Positions 18,501-29,900 of a stretch of 51,319 nucleotides of DNA are shown here, one piece after another. Each line of letters opens with the position of its first letter. The stretch's first letter is position 1. This DNA is from a virus. Position numbers and translations under genes: made by a program. The DNA is taken from positions 1 through 51,319 of IMG/VR virus record IMGVR_UViG_3300020198_000025; one strand, given 5' to 3'. The notes under the pieces were generated by a model. It was not told the origin of the DNA, did no database searches, and saw nothing but the letters and a program-made list of their open reading frames with translations.

Positions 18501-21500
18501 ATATTTAAGCAAAATTGTACAAGATCCAGAAAATTCTGAAATTTCGTATTTCTTCAGAAGAGATTTTGTTACTATTGCTTCTACAAGTGGAGGCAATATT
18601 ACATTTGCTGCTCAACTTCCATATGGGACACAAAGATTTGCTCCATTTTCAAAAGAAAATTTTATTCTTACTGTTTTAGATAAAAAATCTTCTACTACAG
18701 TTCAAGACGGTGATATTATTTTCTTAAAAGAAGATCAAATTACGATTCAAAATTCTATCATCTCAGAAACGGGAGGAGTAACAGCTGGTAGTATTAGTAT
18801 TAACTTGCCCAGCGGATTTTTTGGAACAACTTCTAACTTCCCTATATTGAAGTTAACATCTACCGTAGAAGTTTTAAAAGCAAGACCAAGATTAAAAACT
18901 TTCTATAAAGATAAAAGAGTATTAATTATAACACCTGGGGACAAAGTTATTCCTATAAGAGGAGTTGATCTGAGTACAACCAGTGATGAAGTAGTATCAT
19001 ATTCCGATGTTGTCAAAATTAAATTTATTTACGAAGGAACATCGCAAACTCCTCCTGTAGTTTCTTCTACTGGAGAGTTAGTAACAGGGACAGATGTTAC
19101 TGATAAATTTACTTTTGATGATGGTCAACGTGATACTTTCTATGATGTTTCTCGTTTGGTTTTAAAACCTGGATCTGAAACTCCAACAGGGCAATTAATC
19201 GTGGGGTTTGATTACTTTGAACATTCTCAAGGAGACTTTTGCACGGTTGATTCTTATGTGCATGAATCGGGTGTTGCCATTTCTGATATACCAGATTTCA
19301 ACTCTGCAATTTTAGGGAAAATTTCTCTTAGAGATGTATTTGATTTTAGACCAAAAGTAGATTCCACAGCTATAATTAGTGGATATCAAGATACTTCTAT
19401 TTTATCAGTAACTGATTTTAACAGTTTTACAAAGTCAGCTGGAGTGGTGGCAAATTCTCTTGCTGCTGATGCTAATTTATCTTACAGTATCTCATATTCT
19501 GCATCTCAGTTCTTGGATAGAATTGATGGTATCTTCTTAGATAAGAAAGGAACATTTATTGTAAAAGAAGGAAACTCATCTTTAAATCCCACAAAACCTG
19601 CAGATGTTGATGATGCGGTTCCTTTGTATTATTTTTACGTTCCTGCATATACCTCCACGGCTGAAGATGTAAAAATCATACCAGTTGATAATAAGCGTTA
19701 TACAATGAGAGATATCGCTAAATTAGAAAAGCGTGTAGAAAGATTAGAAAACTATACTTTACTTAGCGTTTTGGAGCAGCAAGCTTTAAATATGCAAATC
19801 AAAGATGAAGTAGGTTTAGATAGATTTAAGAGTGGTTTTGTAGTAGATAATTTTGAAAATCATGGTGTTGGAAATGTTAAGTCATTTGATTATAGATGTT
19901 CTATAGATACTCAGCAGTCTTCATTGAGACCTCTATCCAATGAAACCTCACTTAGACTATCAGAGATAAGCGTCAATGATGATCAAAGATCTTTAAATAA
20001 CTATAAAAGAACAAATCAAATTATTACCTTACCATATACTGACTTAGTTTTTGCAAAAAATCCATTTGCTACTAAAAAATTACCAGTAAATCCATTTGTT
20101 GTTCTCCAATATGTTGGGGATGCTCGTCTAACACCCAATTTAGACAAATGGTTTGATCAAAAACAAAAACCGTTAGTATTAGATAACGACAGTCAAGTAT
20201 TTACAGCATTTTATGCTAAGTCTGATCCCAGAGAAGCATATGCTAGTTTGCATAATAATTTTATTGTTAATTGGATAGGAACAAACAGAGTATTCTTTAA
20301 TCTTACATCTTTGAGCAATTTGTCAAGTAATGTTGCAACCTCTTCTACCTCAACTGCTTCTACCTCAAGTGTTTCTAACATTAGCCCACAAAATAATCAG
20401 TTAGCACAAAACGTACCATCTAAATCTGTTGGGGCAAATTCAGTATCCACAGCTTTACAGCAATTTTGCAGATCTGTACCAGTATTTTTCACAATAACCA
20501 GAATGAAACCATTTACGAAGTTGTATTCGTTTATGGATAAACAATCAGTTGATCGTTGGGTTATTCAAGATTTTAGATATACTGGAGTTCCTGGGAATTC
20601 ATTAAGCACATTCAATAGCGGTATTGTTACAGATGCAAATGGCAACGCCAGTGGATTGCTCCTAATACCATCTGGATATGCTCCACAGACAGGATCAACA
20701 TGGACAGGAACTATAGAAGATATACAATATGATACCACCGTATCATTATTTTTTACTACTGGGATTAAAAATATTAAATTTAGCTCAAATAAAGAAGGAT
20801 TAATTGATAGCACCGTAGATACATATACTGAAATTAATTATTATGCTACTGGGTCTTTACCAGAACAACCTTCTTCTATTATTTCTACCAGTCCTGCTAT
20901 TCTAAAAGCCCCAGAAGGAATTCAGTTCATTGAAAACACCAAGGCACAAGTAAAACCAAATCCATTATCACAGTCATTTAAAATTGAAAAGTTTCCTGGT
21001 GGAATATTCTTAACAGGGGTAGATCTTTTCTTCAATAAAAAGAGTGCAACTATTCCGATTAAAGTTTATTTAACAAATATAGAGAGTAGCAAACCAGGAA
21101 AATATATTGTTCCAGGAAGCGAGTCCGTATTAAATCCAGATACTTATATTAGAGTATTCACTAATGGTACGTTAACTGTAACTCAGGGAGAAAATTGTAC
21201 TGGCGTTACATCTGGCGCAGTTGGTCCAGTTAAAGAAATATTTGATAGAAATAACATTGCTTTAGTCCCTTCAACTACTGGAAAATATACACTAACTAAT
21301 GATCAAGTGTATACTGTAGTGCTTAGTAATCATAATGGGAAATCATTTGTTGCAAATGAAGAATTGACATTCCCATCATTAACCACTTATAATGCTACTC
21401 AAAATACAAATTTGCGTGTCACTATTGCAAAAGACTCGGGAAGACTAACTGAACTAAAAGTTAATAATTTGGGATCTGGATATGATAGTGCTACGATTAC

Positions 21501-23751
21501 TGTAGAAAGTCCTCAATTACCTGGAGGGGTTCAAGCAAGAGCAGTTTGTTCAGTATCTGCTGGTAGTATTTTTGCAGCAGATATATTGATTGCTGGAAAT
21601 GGTTATACTAATCCACCAGCAATTATTATAAATGGTACAGGAACGTCAGCTTCTGCTGGTTCTATCCAGTCATTTATAGAAATAGATACTCCTGCTGTTA
21701 GGATGGGGGTTGCTACTGATCCTACTGTTGGGACTGTTTTAAATTCTACTACTCCAACTAAATTTGTTTTTGAATATCCAGTTTACTTACAAAATGAAAC
21801 CGAGTATGCTTTAGTGATTGAATCAGATTCAACCGATTACTTGCTGTGGGCATCCAAACTTGGGGAAATAGAAATCGCTTCTAATTCTGTAGTTACTGCA
21901 ACTCCTTTGTTAGGATCTGTATTTAAATCGCAAAATGTGGATTCTTGGACAGAAGATTTATTAGAAGATATTAAATTTACTCTTTATAGAGCAGAATTTG
22001 ATATTTCAAGAAATGGAATTGTAGAACTTTCTAATAAGTCATTAAATTATGAAATGTTAGATACTAATCCATTTGATACGGATTCATTATCTGATACTAC
22101 TGCTACATCTACTCTTTACAAAAATAACAATAAAATTATTAATGTAAAACACAAAATTAATGGGTTTGAAGATAGTGGTAAATCATATGTGAGTTTTAAA
22201 AACTCAAACAGTTTTGGTGGTTTTGATAGTTCACAAATTAATAATGTATTGTATCAAGTAAACAATGCAGGAATAAACACATATAACATTACTGCCAGCA
22301 CATTAGCATCATCAAATGCATCTGGTGGTGGATCTAAAGTTCTTGCTTCTTACAATAAGAAGTATGAAAAGCTTTTTGCTCAATTAGAATTTTTAAATTT
22401 TGCAGAAACAAAAATAAATGCAGAAGTAAAAACTACTAATATTTTACCTATTGATGTTGATGTAATTAATTATCAATCATATAGTCAAAGTGAATATGAA
22501 AAAACTTTTCTAAATGAAGAACATTTCTTCAATAATCAAAAAGTTGTTTGTTCTCGGGTTAATGAATTAAAGAATTTAAGCACGTCTTCTAAAAATTCTT
22601 TAGTTTACAAATTGTCTTTATCTTCTACAAAATCATATCTTTCTCCCGTTATTGATTTACGATCTTCCAATGTTATTTTAATCAGTAATGAAGTTGAAAA
22701 ATGTGAAGGCAAAGAAGATAGATATGGCAAAAGAGATCAACTATTACAGTTTTATCCTGTTTATAGATTTACAGTAGTTGGAACATCTGTCAGTAGTATT
22801 ATTGCTGGTGATGCAGGAAATGTTAAATTAATTAGTGGGAATACATCTAAAGCACAAGCTGCGATTGTTAAGTTTGATTCTACAACTTCTCAACTCTTTG
22901 TTAAAATGCTAACCGATACTTTGTTAAGTCCCAGTGAATCATTAACATTTGCCTCTCAACCAACATTGACTGGATTAACTGTTGGTGTAACTGGATTAAT
23001 TGAGGAAACATTTAATATTGCATCAAATTCAACGGTAACCGCAATTGATAAAACAAATACTACAAGATCTTATGATAATTTGATTAATGGAAAAGTAGTT
23101 TCTTGGGATTCTAAGAGAAAAGTTTTGAGGGTTTCTTGCAATAAACAACCAATTAATAATAATTATACAGCTGTATCTTCTATTGGATCTGATTTTGCTC
23201 GTATTCCTTTCTCCAGTTCTGCTGGTGCTCAAGGTAAAGATATTTTTAGAGTTAATGATTTGGTTGGATATGAAAATCAATCTGCAGATACTAAATCATT
23301 CTTAGAAGTGAAATCAGTATCTTATGCAGATGGTATATTATTTGTTTCAGAAAGTAACAATAATAGTTCTTCTTTAGCAAAATATCTTACTAAGGAAGTC
23401 ACTTTAGAGACACCTGCTACATCAATTGATGTGCGGTTGACTGCTAATTTGTTCCAAATAGATGATATTGAAGTCTTGTATAAAATAAATTATGCAACTT
23501 CTCAATACAAATTTGAAGATTTGTCATGGAAATATTTTAATGAGACTGGAAACCCAGACGTAGAAGTAATTCCATCTACTGATAATCTTATTGCTGGGTA
23601 TATTGAAAATCAAAAATCATACAAAGAATATAAGTATTCTGTAAATAATTTACAAGAATTTACTTCTTTTGCTGTGAAAGTTGTAATGAGATCTTCAAAT
23701 CCTGTATTTGTTCCTAAAGTTCAAGATATTCGTATTGTTTCGTCCTTCTGA
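15592..23751 (+). CDS. Giant DUF4815-type baseplate or fibre protein, 2719 aa
   Basis: The N-terminus (YNDDFDKDKGFYKVLFRPGY, then SIQTRELTTLQSVLQNQIENFG, about 12-53) is the signature of DUF4815 phage proteins, virion components usually encoded near baseplate genes. GxGY modules lie near 756 and 1950-2030. A coiled coil lies at about 1374-1404 (IAKLEKRVERLENYTLLSVL). The segment PFTKLYSFMDKQSVDRWV near 1637 and a jelly-roll-like module (FKIEKFPGGIFLTGVDLFF near 1794) follow. The location between gp8 and the fibre-like protein suggests it replaces the T4 gp9/gp10 connector, which is inference. A 12-base palindrome (15548-15559) overlaps the end of gp8. The next gene starts 2 bases after the stop. 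Confidence 0.82.
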   Translation: MPQKTNLNVPPYNDDFDKDKGFYKVLFRPGYSIQTRELTTLQSVLQNQIENFGRSRFKQGQQVVPGEVAFNNKLDYVKLSSVSEVAVNVNGNIVFQKYDITKLVGTTLQGLSSGVRASVIWYAKSSEVESDILFIKYVNSGNANNEFTFRQGETLEVLDIADTPRLIVGTDGSALPTTITVKDYDTGISKIIDSPAMGYASAVKVESGVYFVNGYFVNNKEQLIVVDKYYNKPSAKVGFSITEKIITPEIDSSLYDNSRGSSNFAAPGSHRLNIDLNLVVLDFDSLTDNQYIQLVTIKNGEIQQLVKSTDYNILEETLARRTFDESGDYVVDNFSLDLREYYQQEDNKGLYPLNTTTNLVNGKKPATASQLMVAGIESGKAYIKGYEIINKEKKYLEVNKARDTLVQQNNRTKFSSLSYFNVTNVHGSVPLNADGAELTAYPTLFLNSTFNDGSVGLNNTEISTYSKQTINRRGQKFGLDDGIVTLYLRDPANYATRTFPTDATFGTTFTDLWFVVSLGSTAIQTIVRNIKLLSYSVVKRPEIPYTGTTEPNYLELTVSANKEDIQFFLKEFDEFDTVKRRKLFVSQQDAKDFYFQTQGASATISPYSEIVDYNTVITPIVGVAKPKDFVLQKIGTGFNVDTDIILSQGRLNSGQRTYNSTFKLSYFNPTFFTKLVLDENIATQTFTTGKYVTGLTSKAYGIVEGSAATKYTCGNLLFVRVLSGEFVSGETIIDESGNNQKIAKDGTISHFIVNHRGEGYPATTKLKINGVTYNNSAVEIGIIGNNIYKIIIKDRNLVSQIYSNTPSISFDTGAANVISEAVVTPVLYRNSVQSYGAENIKSIHSSFGAGDVYTFTCDVETFDSSFLNTKVLTDFTFSGSKGSKFIECNGFSGNPATELVPGDLVQFTDVANNVIRVIVQRIDLPEGLIKAKIYFDNVLQNNVTNGSVIKVRPNIGNSAKSTLLLKTSAKYLSKIVQDPENSEISYFFRRDFVTIASTSGGNITFAAQLPYGTQRFAPFSKENFILTVLDKKSSTTVQDGDIIFLKEDQITIQNSIISETGGVTAGSISINLPSGFFGTTSNFPILKLTSTVEVLKARPRLKTFYKDKRVLIITPGDKVIPIRGVDLSTTSDEVVSYSDVVKIKFIYEGTSQTPPVVSSTGELVTGTDVTDKFTFDDGQRDTFYDVSRLVLKPGSETPTGQLIVGFDYFEHSQGDFCTVDSYVHESGVAISDIPDFNSAILGKISLRDVFDFRPKVDSTAIISGYQDTSILSVTDFNSFTKSAGVVANSLAADANLSYSISYSASQFLDRIDGIFLDKKGTFIVKEGNSSLNPTKPADVDDAVPLYYFYVPAYTSTAEDVKIIPVDNKRYTMRDIAKLEKRVERLENYTLLSVLEQQALNMQIKDEVGLDRFKSGFVVDNFENHGVGNVKSFDYRCSIDTQQSSLRPLSNETSLRLSEISVNDDQRSLNNYKRTNQIITLPYTDLVFAKNPFATKKLPVNPFVVLQYVGDARLTPNLDKWFDQKQKPLVLDNDSQVFTAFYAKSDPREAYASLHNNFIVNWIGTNRVFFNLTSLSNLSSNVATSSTSTASTSSVSNISPQNNQLAQNVPSKSVGANSVSTALQQFCRSVPVFFTITRMKPFTKLYSFMDKQSVDRWVIQDFRYTGVPGNSLSTFNSGIVTDANGNASGLLLIPSGYAPQTGSTWTGTIEDIQYDTTVSLFFTTGIKNIKFSSNKEGLIDSTVDTYTEINYYATGSLPEQPSSIISTSPAILKAPEGIQFIENTKAQVKPNPLSQSFKIEKFPGGIFLTGVDLFFNKKSATIPIKVYLTNIESSKPGKYIVPGSESVLNPDTYIRVFTNGTLTVTQGENCTGVTSGAVGPVKEIFDRNNIALVPSTTGKYTLTNDQVYTVVLSNHNGKSFVANEELTFPSLTTYNATQNTNLRVTIAKDSGRLTELKVNNLGSGYDSATITVESPQLPGGVQARAVCSVSAGSIFAADILIAGNGYTNPPAIIINGTGTSASAGSIQSFIEIDTPAVRMGVATDPTVGTVLNSTTPTKFVFEYPVYLQNETEYALVIESDSTDYLLWASKLGEIEIASNSVVTATPLLGSVFKSQNVDSWTEDLLEDIKFTLYRAEFDISRNGIVELSNKSLNYEMLDTNPFDTDSLSDTTATSTLYKNNNKIINVKHKINGFEDSGKSYVSFKNSNSFGGFDSSQINNVLYQVNNAGINTYNITASTLASSNASGGGSKVLASYNKKYEKLFAQLEFLNFAETKINAEVKTTNILPIDVDVINYQSYSQSEYEKTFLNEEHFFNNQKVVCSRVNELKNLSTSSKNSLVYKLSLSSTKSYLSPVIDLRSSNVILISNEVEKCEGKEDRYGKRDQLLQFYPVYRFTVVGTSVSSIIAGDAGNVKLISGNTSKAQAAIVKFDSTTSQLFVKMLTDTLLSPSESLTFASQPTLTGLTVGVTGLIEETFNIASNSTVTAIDKTNTTRSYDNLINGKVVSWDSKRKVLRVSCNKQPINNNYTAVSSIGSDFARIPFSSSAGAQGKDIFRVNDLVGYENQSADTKSFLEVKSVSYADGILFVSESNNNSSSLAKYLTKEVTLETPATSIDVRLTANLFQIDDIEVLYKINYATSQYKFEDLSWKYFNETGNPDVEVIPSTDNLIAGYIENQKSYKEYKYSVNNLQEFTSFAVKVVMRSSNPVFVPKVQDIRIVSSF

Positions 23752-23753
23752 TA

Positions 23754-23969
23754 ATGAATTATTCAAAAATAAAAGCTCACGACAATTTAGTTAGAGATAA
23801 CTCTACTGGAGCAGTTATAAATACTGATAAAAGTACATTTGAAGATATAAGAAGGATTCGGAGTAGTAGTTGTTCCGTCAAGCAATTGCAGTCAGATCTT
23901 GAGAGCTTAAAGCATGAATTGTCAGATATAAAAAATCTTCTAAGAGAACTAATAAAACATGGCGGTTAG
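23754..23969 (+). CDS. Small conserved-type virion or assembly protein, 71 aa
   Basis: The N-terminal half (HDNLVRDNSTGAVINTDK) is a motif I associate with short proteins in T4-like phage structural operons. The C-terminal half is a coiled coil (VKQLQSDLESLKHELSDIKN, then LLRELIKHGG). It is translationally tied to its neighbours: it starts 2 bases after the DUF4815 gene and overlaps the following giant gene by 11 bases. A role as a small structural or chaperone-like partner of the two giants is plausible but inferred. Confidence 0.78.
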   Translation: MNYSKIKAHDNLVRDNSTGAVINTDKSTFEDIRRIRSSSCSVKQLQSDLESLKHELSDIKNLLRELIKHGG

Positions 23970-26900
23970 AGAAGTATTAAAAACGTATACGTTTGAACAA
24001 CAACGTCAAGAAATTAATAGTTTATCCAACGATGTTGGAGACGCTGGTTCTCTTTCGACGACATCAAAAGTAATAACTCAAGCAATTAATGATGTTGTTA
24101 GTGGTGCTCAGCAATTAGTTAATGCAACATTAACTGGAGATTTAACTATCCAAGGTGGGGACATCTATCTCGACAATGCTGCCACTGATATTAAAATAAA
24201 AGATAATGTCCTAAATGCGTTATTAATCAAAGAAGGATCCAATCCATATATTAGTGTTGATACTACTGATACTACGGAATTAATTACTTTACATAAAAAT
24301 ACTCTTGTTGGTGGAAATTTAACAGTTAATGGGGACATTACTTTTAGAGCTGGACAAGGAAGTGCTGGGCAAATTACTTTAGGCGATTCAAATACTGATA
24401 ATATTGTATTTGGTGCTGATGTTAATTCCAGTATTATACCAAATACTAATAATACCTATAATTTGGGTTCATTATCCCAAATTTGGTCAAGTATTTTCTT
24501 AACAACTATTTCTGGAGGAACAAATGCGGATATTATTGTTGATCCAAATGGCACTGCTGATTTTATATTTAAAGGCGGGGTAGGGCAACAGTTTATTATT
24601 AATGATGGAACTGTAGAAAAATTTAGAATTGATAGTGAAACAGGAAGTGTTTTCTTCAGTGGTCCCATCAATGTTCCTGGTGGAATTGCATTACAAGATA
24701 ATACTGCAAATGCATTTACTATTACCGAAGGAACCAATCCATATTTCACTATTGATACAGTAAATAACGCAGAGAAAGTTACTGTTCATAAAAATCTTGA
24801 TGTTCTTGGCGATCTTTATGTTGCTGGTACAACAACCACAATTAATTCAGCGACAGTTACCGTAGATGACAAGAATATTGAATTAGGTAGTGTTGCAACT
24901 CCCACTGATATTACTGCTGACGGTGGTGGTATTACATTAAAAGCTGCTCAAGATAAAACTATTAAGTGGTTACAATCTACTAATTCTTGGGAATTCAATG
25001 TACCAACAAGAATTGAAGATGGATTAAAAATTTCTAAAAATGCAATTACAAATACCAATTCGACTGCTTCTGATATTACCGTTACTCCAGGATTAGATCG
25101 AGTTGTTATTCTTGACACTCGTGCTGGTCTCGTAATGCCCAAAGGAACTACTACGGAAAGACCTCTTACTCCAATTGCTACAGAAGGTCTTGTAAGATTC
25201 AATACCACAACAAACGAAATAGAAACATTTGTTGGAAATGAATTTACTTCTGTAACAAAACAATTTAAGTATGGTATTACTGCTCCCGCACCAACTTTAG
25301 GTAATAATGGAGATTTTTATTTTGATAAAGTAAAACAAGAATTTTATGGTCCAAAAGAAGGTAGTTCCTGGCCAGCACCTATTTGTATTAAAGAAGATAA
25401 ATCAGATAATGTAATTTATGTCTCTAAAAACGGAAGTGATACTGTTTATGATGGTTCGACTCCTGCAAAAGCATTTAAAACAATTAAGAGAGCAGCAGTA
25501 GCAGCTAGAGCAACTACTGGCAATACAACAATTAAAGTTGCTTCTGGTGATTACTTTGAAGATAATCCAATCTACTTACCAAAAGGAACTACATTAATTG
25601 GAGACAACCTTCGTGAAACTTTAATAAGACCAATTAATGACGGTGTTGATATGTTCTGGGTAACCAGTGGGTGTTATATTGCCCAACTTGTTATGAGAGA
25701 TAATTATGGAGATGTTACCAACTCAGCAGATTCTACTCGCGGTATTGGAACATTAAATGCTGGAGTAAATCCTTTTATCAGCGCAACAACGAATACATTT
25801 AATCTTTTTCCAGGGCATAATTTAAAAGAAGTTGAGGATATCTTTGGCGATGGCGCAAACATTCTTCAATACAAAAGAACTGATCTCGTAAATTATGCTT
25901 TTAATCAATTAGTTGCTGGATATCCAACTTTAGTTATTCCGCCAACTAATTTTACAGGTAATGTAACAAACGGAAATGCAATTATTACTGGAGTAACTAA
26001 CATAGGAATACTTCAAGTAGGCGAGGTTATTACTGGTGCTGGTATTCCTCCAGGAACTACAATCGTATCTGTTAATACAACAACATCTGAAATTACTATA
26101 AGTGCTCCCGTGACGGTGCCTGGAGGAGGTAGTGTAAATATTCCGTTGAGTGTTCCTGGAGCAGGAAAATGTAAGCGAGATCTTGGAGTGATTTTAGATG
26201 CAGTTATTCATGATATAAGATCAGGTGGTAACGTAAAATCAATTCAAGCGGGAGAATCGTATAGAGATGCTAACGGAAATCTCCAACACATTGTAACAGA
26301 ATTTGTACAAACCAAATATGCTATTGATCAATTGCGTTTAGCAGCAAGATTAGCTGTGATGGATGCTTCTATTATTATAGAACCAGGATTTCTTTCTCAA
26401 TATCCAGCTGTATTGGTTGGCGATTGCACAAATGTTAGAACAGCTGTAGATACTTTATTCGGTATTGTTGTTTCTATATTAGATGGTGCGGATAGTCCTG
26501 TATACAATCCAGGTCCAGGATATTTGTTGATAGATCAAGAATGGATGAAAGTTGATGATATCACTAATAATGTAGTTACAGTTTCCACAAATGGAAGAGG
26601 AGTTTCCAATCCAATTACAAATAAAGCATCTGTTGCCGCTCCCCATCCAAATGGTGCTGTTGTCACTCAGGGAGGAAGAATTTTTAGATATGCTGTTTCC
26701 TACCCTGATCAGAATGGTATTAAAGCTGCTGGAAGAATTACTTTACAGTCATCAACCTCAATTGTTCAAGGAACAAACACTAAATTTACTTCACAAACTT
26801 TTGCTGGTGGATCAATTAGAGTAGGCAATACTTCATATACTATTCTTTCTGTACAATCAGATACTCAGTTAACGCTCAGCACTGTTCCTTCTTCATCAGT

Positions 26901-29900
26901 ATCTTTAACTATCTACAAATTTATCCCACCAAAAGAAAGAATTTTCTTATCCCCCTATGTCCAAAACTGTTCCGTAATTTCTGTTCTTGGAGAAACTGAG
27001 TATAATCCAACAACTAAAGCATATGATTCACTTAAGACAAGAGGTGGCGGTCTTTTAATTGATGGTGCTAATCTTCTATCAGATACTCCATTAAAATCAA
27101 TGGTTGCTGATGCATTTACTCAAGTAGTATTCAATTCAATTGGATTCCACATGAAGAATGATGCATATTCTCAGTTGGTATCTGTTTTCCAAGTTTTTGA
27201 AGATGTTGGTGTTCTTTGTGAATCTGGTGGGTATGCTTCTGTTACTAACTCTGCTACAAACTTTGGCAACGAAGGAGTAAAAGCTATTGGTTTTAGTCCA
27301 GCAGCGTTGCCGTTTTACGCTAACGGGCGAGTTGCTGGCATTGTTAATATTACAAAAACATCTTTTGCAACAACATCATCTGGAATTCTTGGAACAACAT
27401 TTAGTTCAATACTAAGTGGAGCAAAAACACGAGTAACGGTAAAAGTATCTGCTAATGATATTAGTAAATTTGAAAGGGGTCAACTTATTACAATTGCTAA
27501 TCACACTGCTGTACCAAATATTAACGGAACTAATATAGAAATTGAAACGGTTAGATTCAGTGAAAACTTTTTTACTTTTATTTTAAATACTCCATTCCTT
27601 AGTTCATACGCACCCCCATATGCAGGAGGAACGTCTGGCAGCGTAACAGTTACCAGTGGATCCACCTTTACAAAAGTAACTGCAATTAATTTTGAAAAAG
27701 CTCCCCTCGCAAACCAAATTGTAAAAATTGATCAATTACCAGCATTGCCAGATGGAGAATATATTGTAGATGAGGTATTTGTATTTTCTCCACCAAATCT
27801 AACAAATACTTGCGAATTTAGTTTAGTACAAAAAGTTCCCAACGCAGACATTGCATTCGTTCCGAATAACGCTGCTTGCGAATTGCGTAATCCTTCAAGT
27901 GTCAATAGTTCTGGTCACACATTCGAATATGTTGGTTCTGGTGTAAATTACATGTCTCTTCCTACTAATGGTGGTAGAGCTGTCACAACAAAACAAGCAG
28001 TTGAAATTAATTCTGGTAAGTGTTATGTTTCTGCTACCGACCAAGATGGCAACTTTACGGTTGGTCCAAACTTCAATGTTGACTTAAGAACAGGTAAAGC
28101 GACATTTACTGGTGCTGTTGCTATTGGTATTCTTGATTCTTTACAATTAAAAGGGTCTCCAGGTACTCCAATTTTTGCTTTCTCTACAAATACTGATCTT
28201 GGTGGGTCGGCTGGAAGATCTGATACGGTTCTGCCCACACAAAAAGCAGTTAGAGATTTTATAGTAGATAAAGTTGGAAACTTTTTTGATTTAGACGTTG
28301 GTACTAATTCACAACCTGGCGTTGTAGTCCAGTTAGATGGTACTGGTAAAATTAATAGAGACCAAATTCCACCCCAGGAACCATTTAATGTATATGTTGT
28401 AGATACCGATGCAGAACGTTTGGTTGCTGCTATTCCAACATTATCCAAAACTGTAACTGCACATACTATTGGCAGCAATGTATTAACATTAAATAATTTG
28501 GTTGGGGTTGCAGTTGGATATGCAGTAACAGGTACAAATGTTCCTGCAAATGGATTAGTTGATGCTAAAGTAGCATCTATCAATACAGCTAATAATACTA
28601 TTACTTTGGATGTTCCTGGAGCCAATTTTACATCTCAAATTACTGGTACAGTTATAGTTAAAAATGCTACTCCATTAAAAGTTGGCGACTTTGTTGTACA
28701 AACAAATACCACCAACCCCCCTTCGAGGTCATACATTCTTTCAAGTTTGCCAGCAACCGTTAACACAGCATGGCAAGTTATTTCATCAGAACAAGTTGAT
28801 GCAAGTCAAATTGTTTCTGGTATTGTATCTCCAGCAAGATTAGGTACAAGAATCTCTAATGAGAATACATTTCTTTCTGGTCTCAGTAAGTATGTTCCTC
28901 TGCCAAAGGGTGTTAGAGCGGTTACTAACAGCATCTCAGGGCAACCTATCATTAGTCTTGGTGGTGATGGACCAACCACGGTAAAACGCACTGGAACTAA
29001 TATTGCTATTTCAAGTGCTTTCTATACTAGTGGTGGTACTCCAATATTTACTTTTAATACTGTAACTGCACATGGACTTTCAACTGGTGATTTCGTAGAA
29101 ATAGATGGTGTTTCTCCAGGTTCTTACAACGGATACTATCAAGTAACAGTTGTTAATACGACAAGAGTCACTGTTTCTGCTGCCGTAAATCCTGGTGTAT
29201 ATTCCAGCGGTGGTTTTATTACCAAAGGAGAACCATATAAAACTGGATTTTTAGATCTTGATGTTGCCATTGCTAAATTCTCAGCAGGGCAATCTGCTGG
29301 TAGCAGCGAATATGGTGTTGCAAGCTTTGACTACAATACTTTTGAAATGCTTTCTTCCACAGGATTTTCTGTTACTCTTCGAGACAAGGGCGTTTCGTTA
29401 GCAAAAATTCAAAATATTGGTCCTCGTTCTATTCTTGGTAATACATTTTATACAACACAAAATGTTGCTGAAGTACCATTAAGAGGATTTGCAGCTGAAA
29501 TTTTTGAATATGAAACTATTCCTAATGTCAGTGGTGTTTGGGAAATTAATGAATTAGTGACAGCAAGAAATTTGGGACCAAGACCACAACTTCAAATGGT
29601 TACAGGTCAGTCAATTAAATTTATTATGAAAGCATTAAATGCTGGTCATCCAATGTTTATTACTACAGTCCCTGGGCAAACTGGAACATTAGCAAACCCA
29701 CCAGCATCTGTTTATAATATTGGGGTTACTAAATTTGCAAGTAGTGTTCAAAGTAATGGATCTGGTATAGATCTTGGCGAAATAGTTGTTACAGTAACTC
29801 AAGATTCTCCATCTGTTCTTTATTACCAAGATGGTTCGGATGCATCTAATTATGGCGTTATCAATATTACTAATTTTAGAGGAACTACAGTAAATGTTTC

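Noticed and set aside
28023-28625. 200-codon open frame on the minus strand inside the 2106-aa gene
   Set aside because: Fully antisense to a strong coding frame, with no promoter or ribosome site and no recognisable domain.
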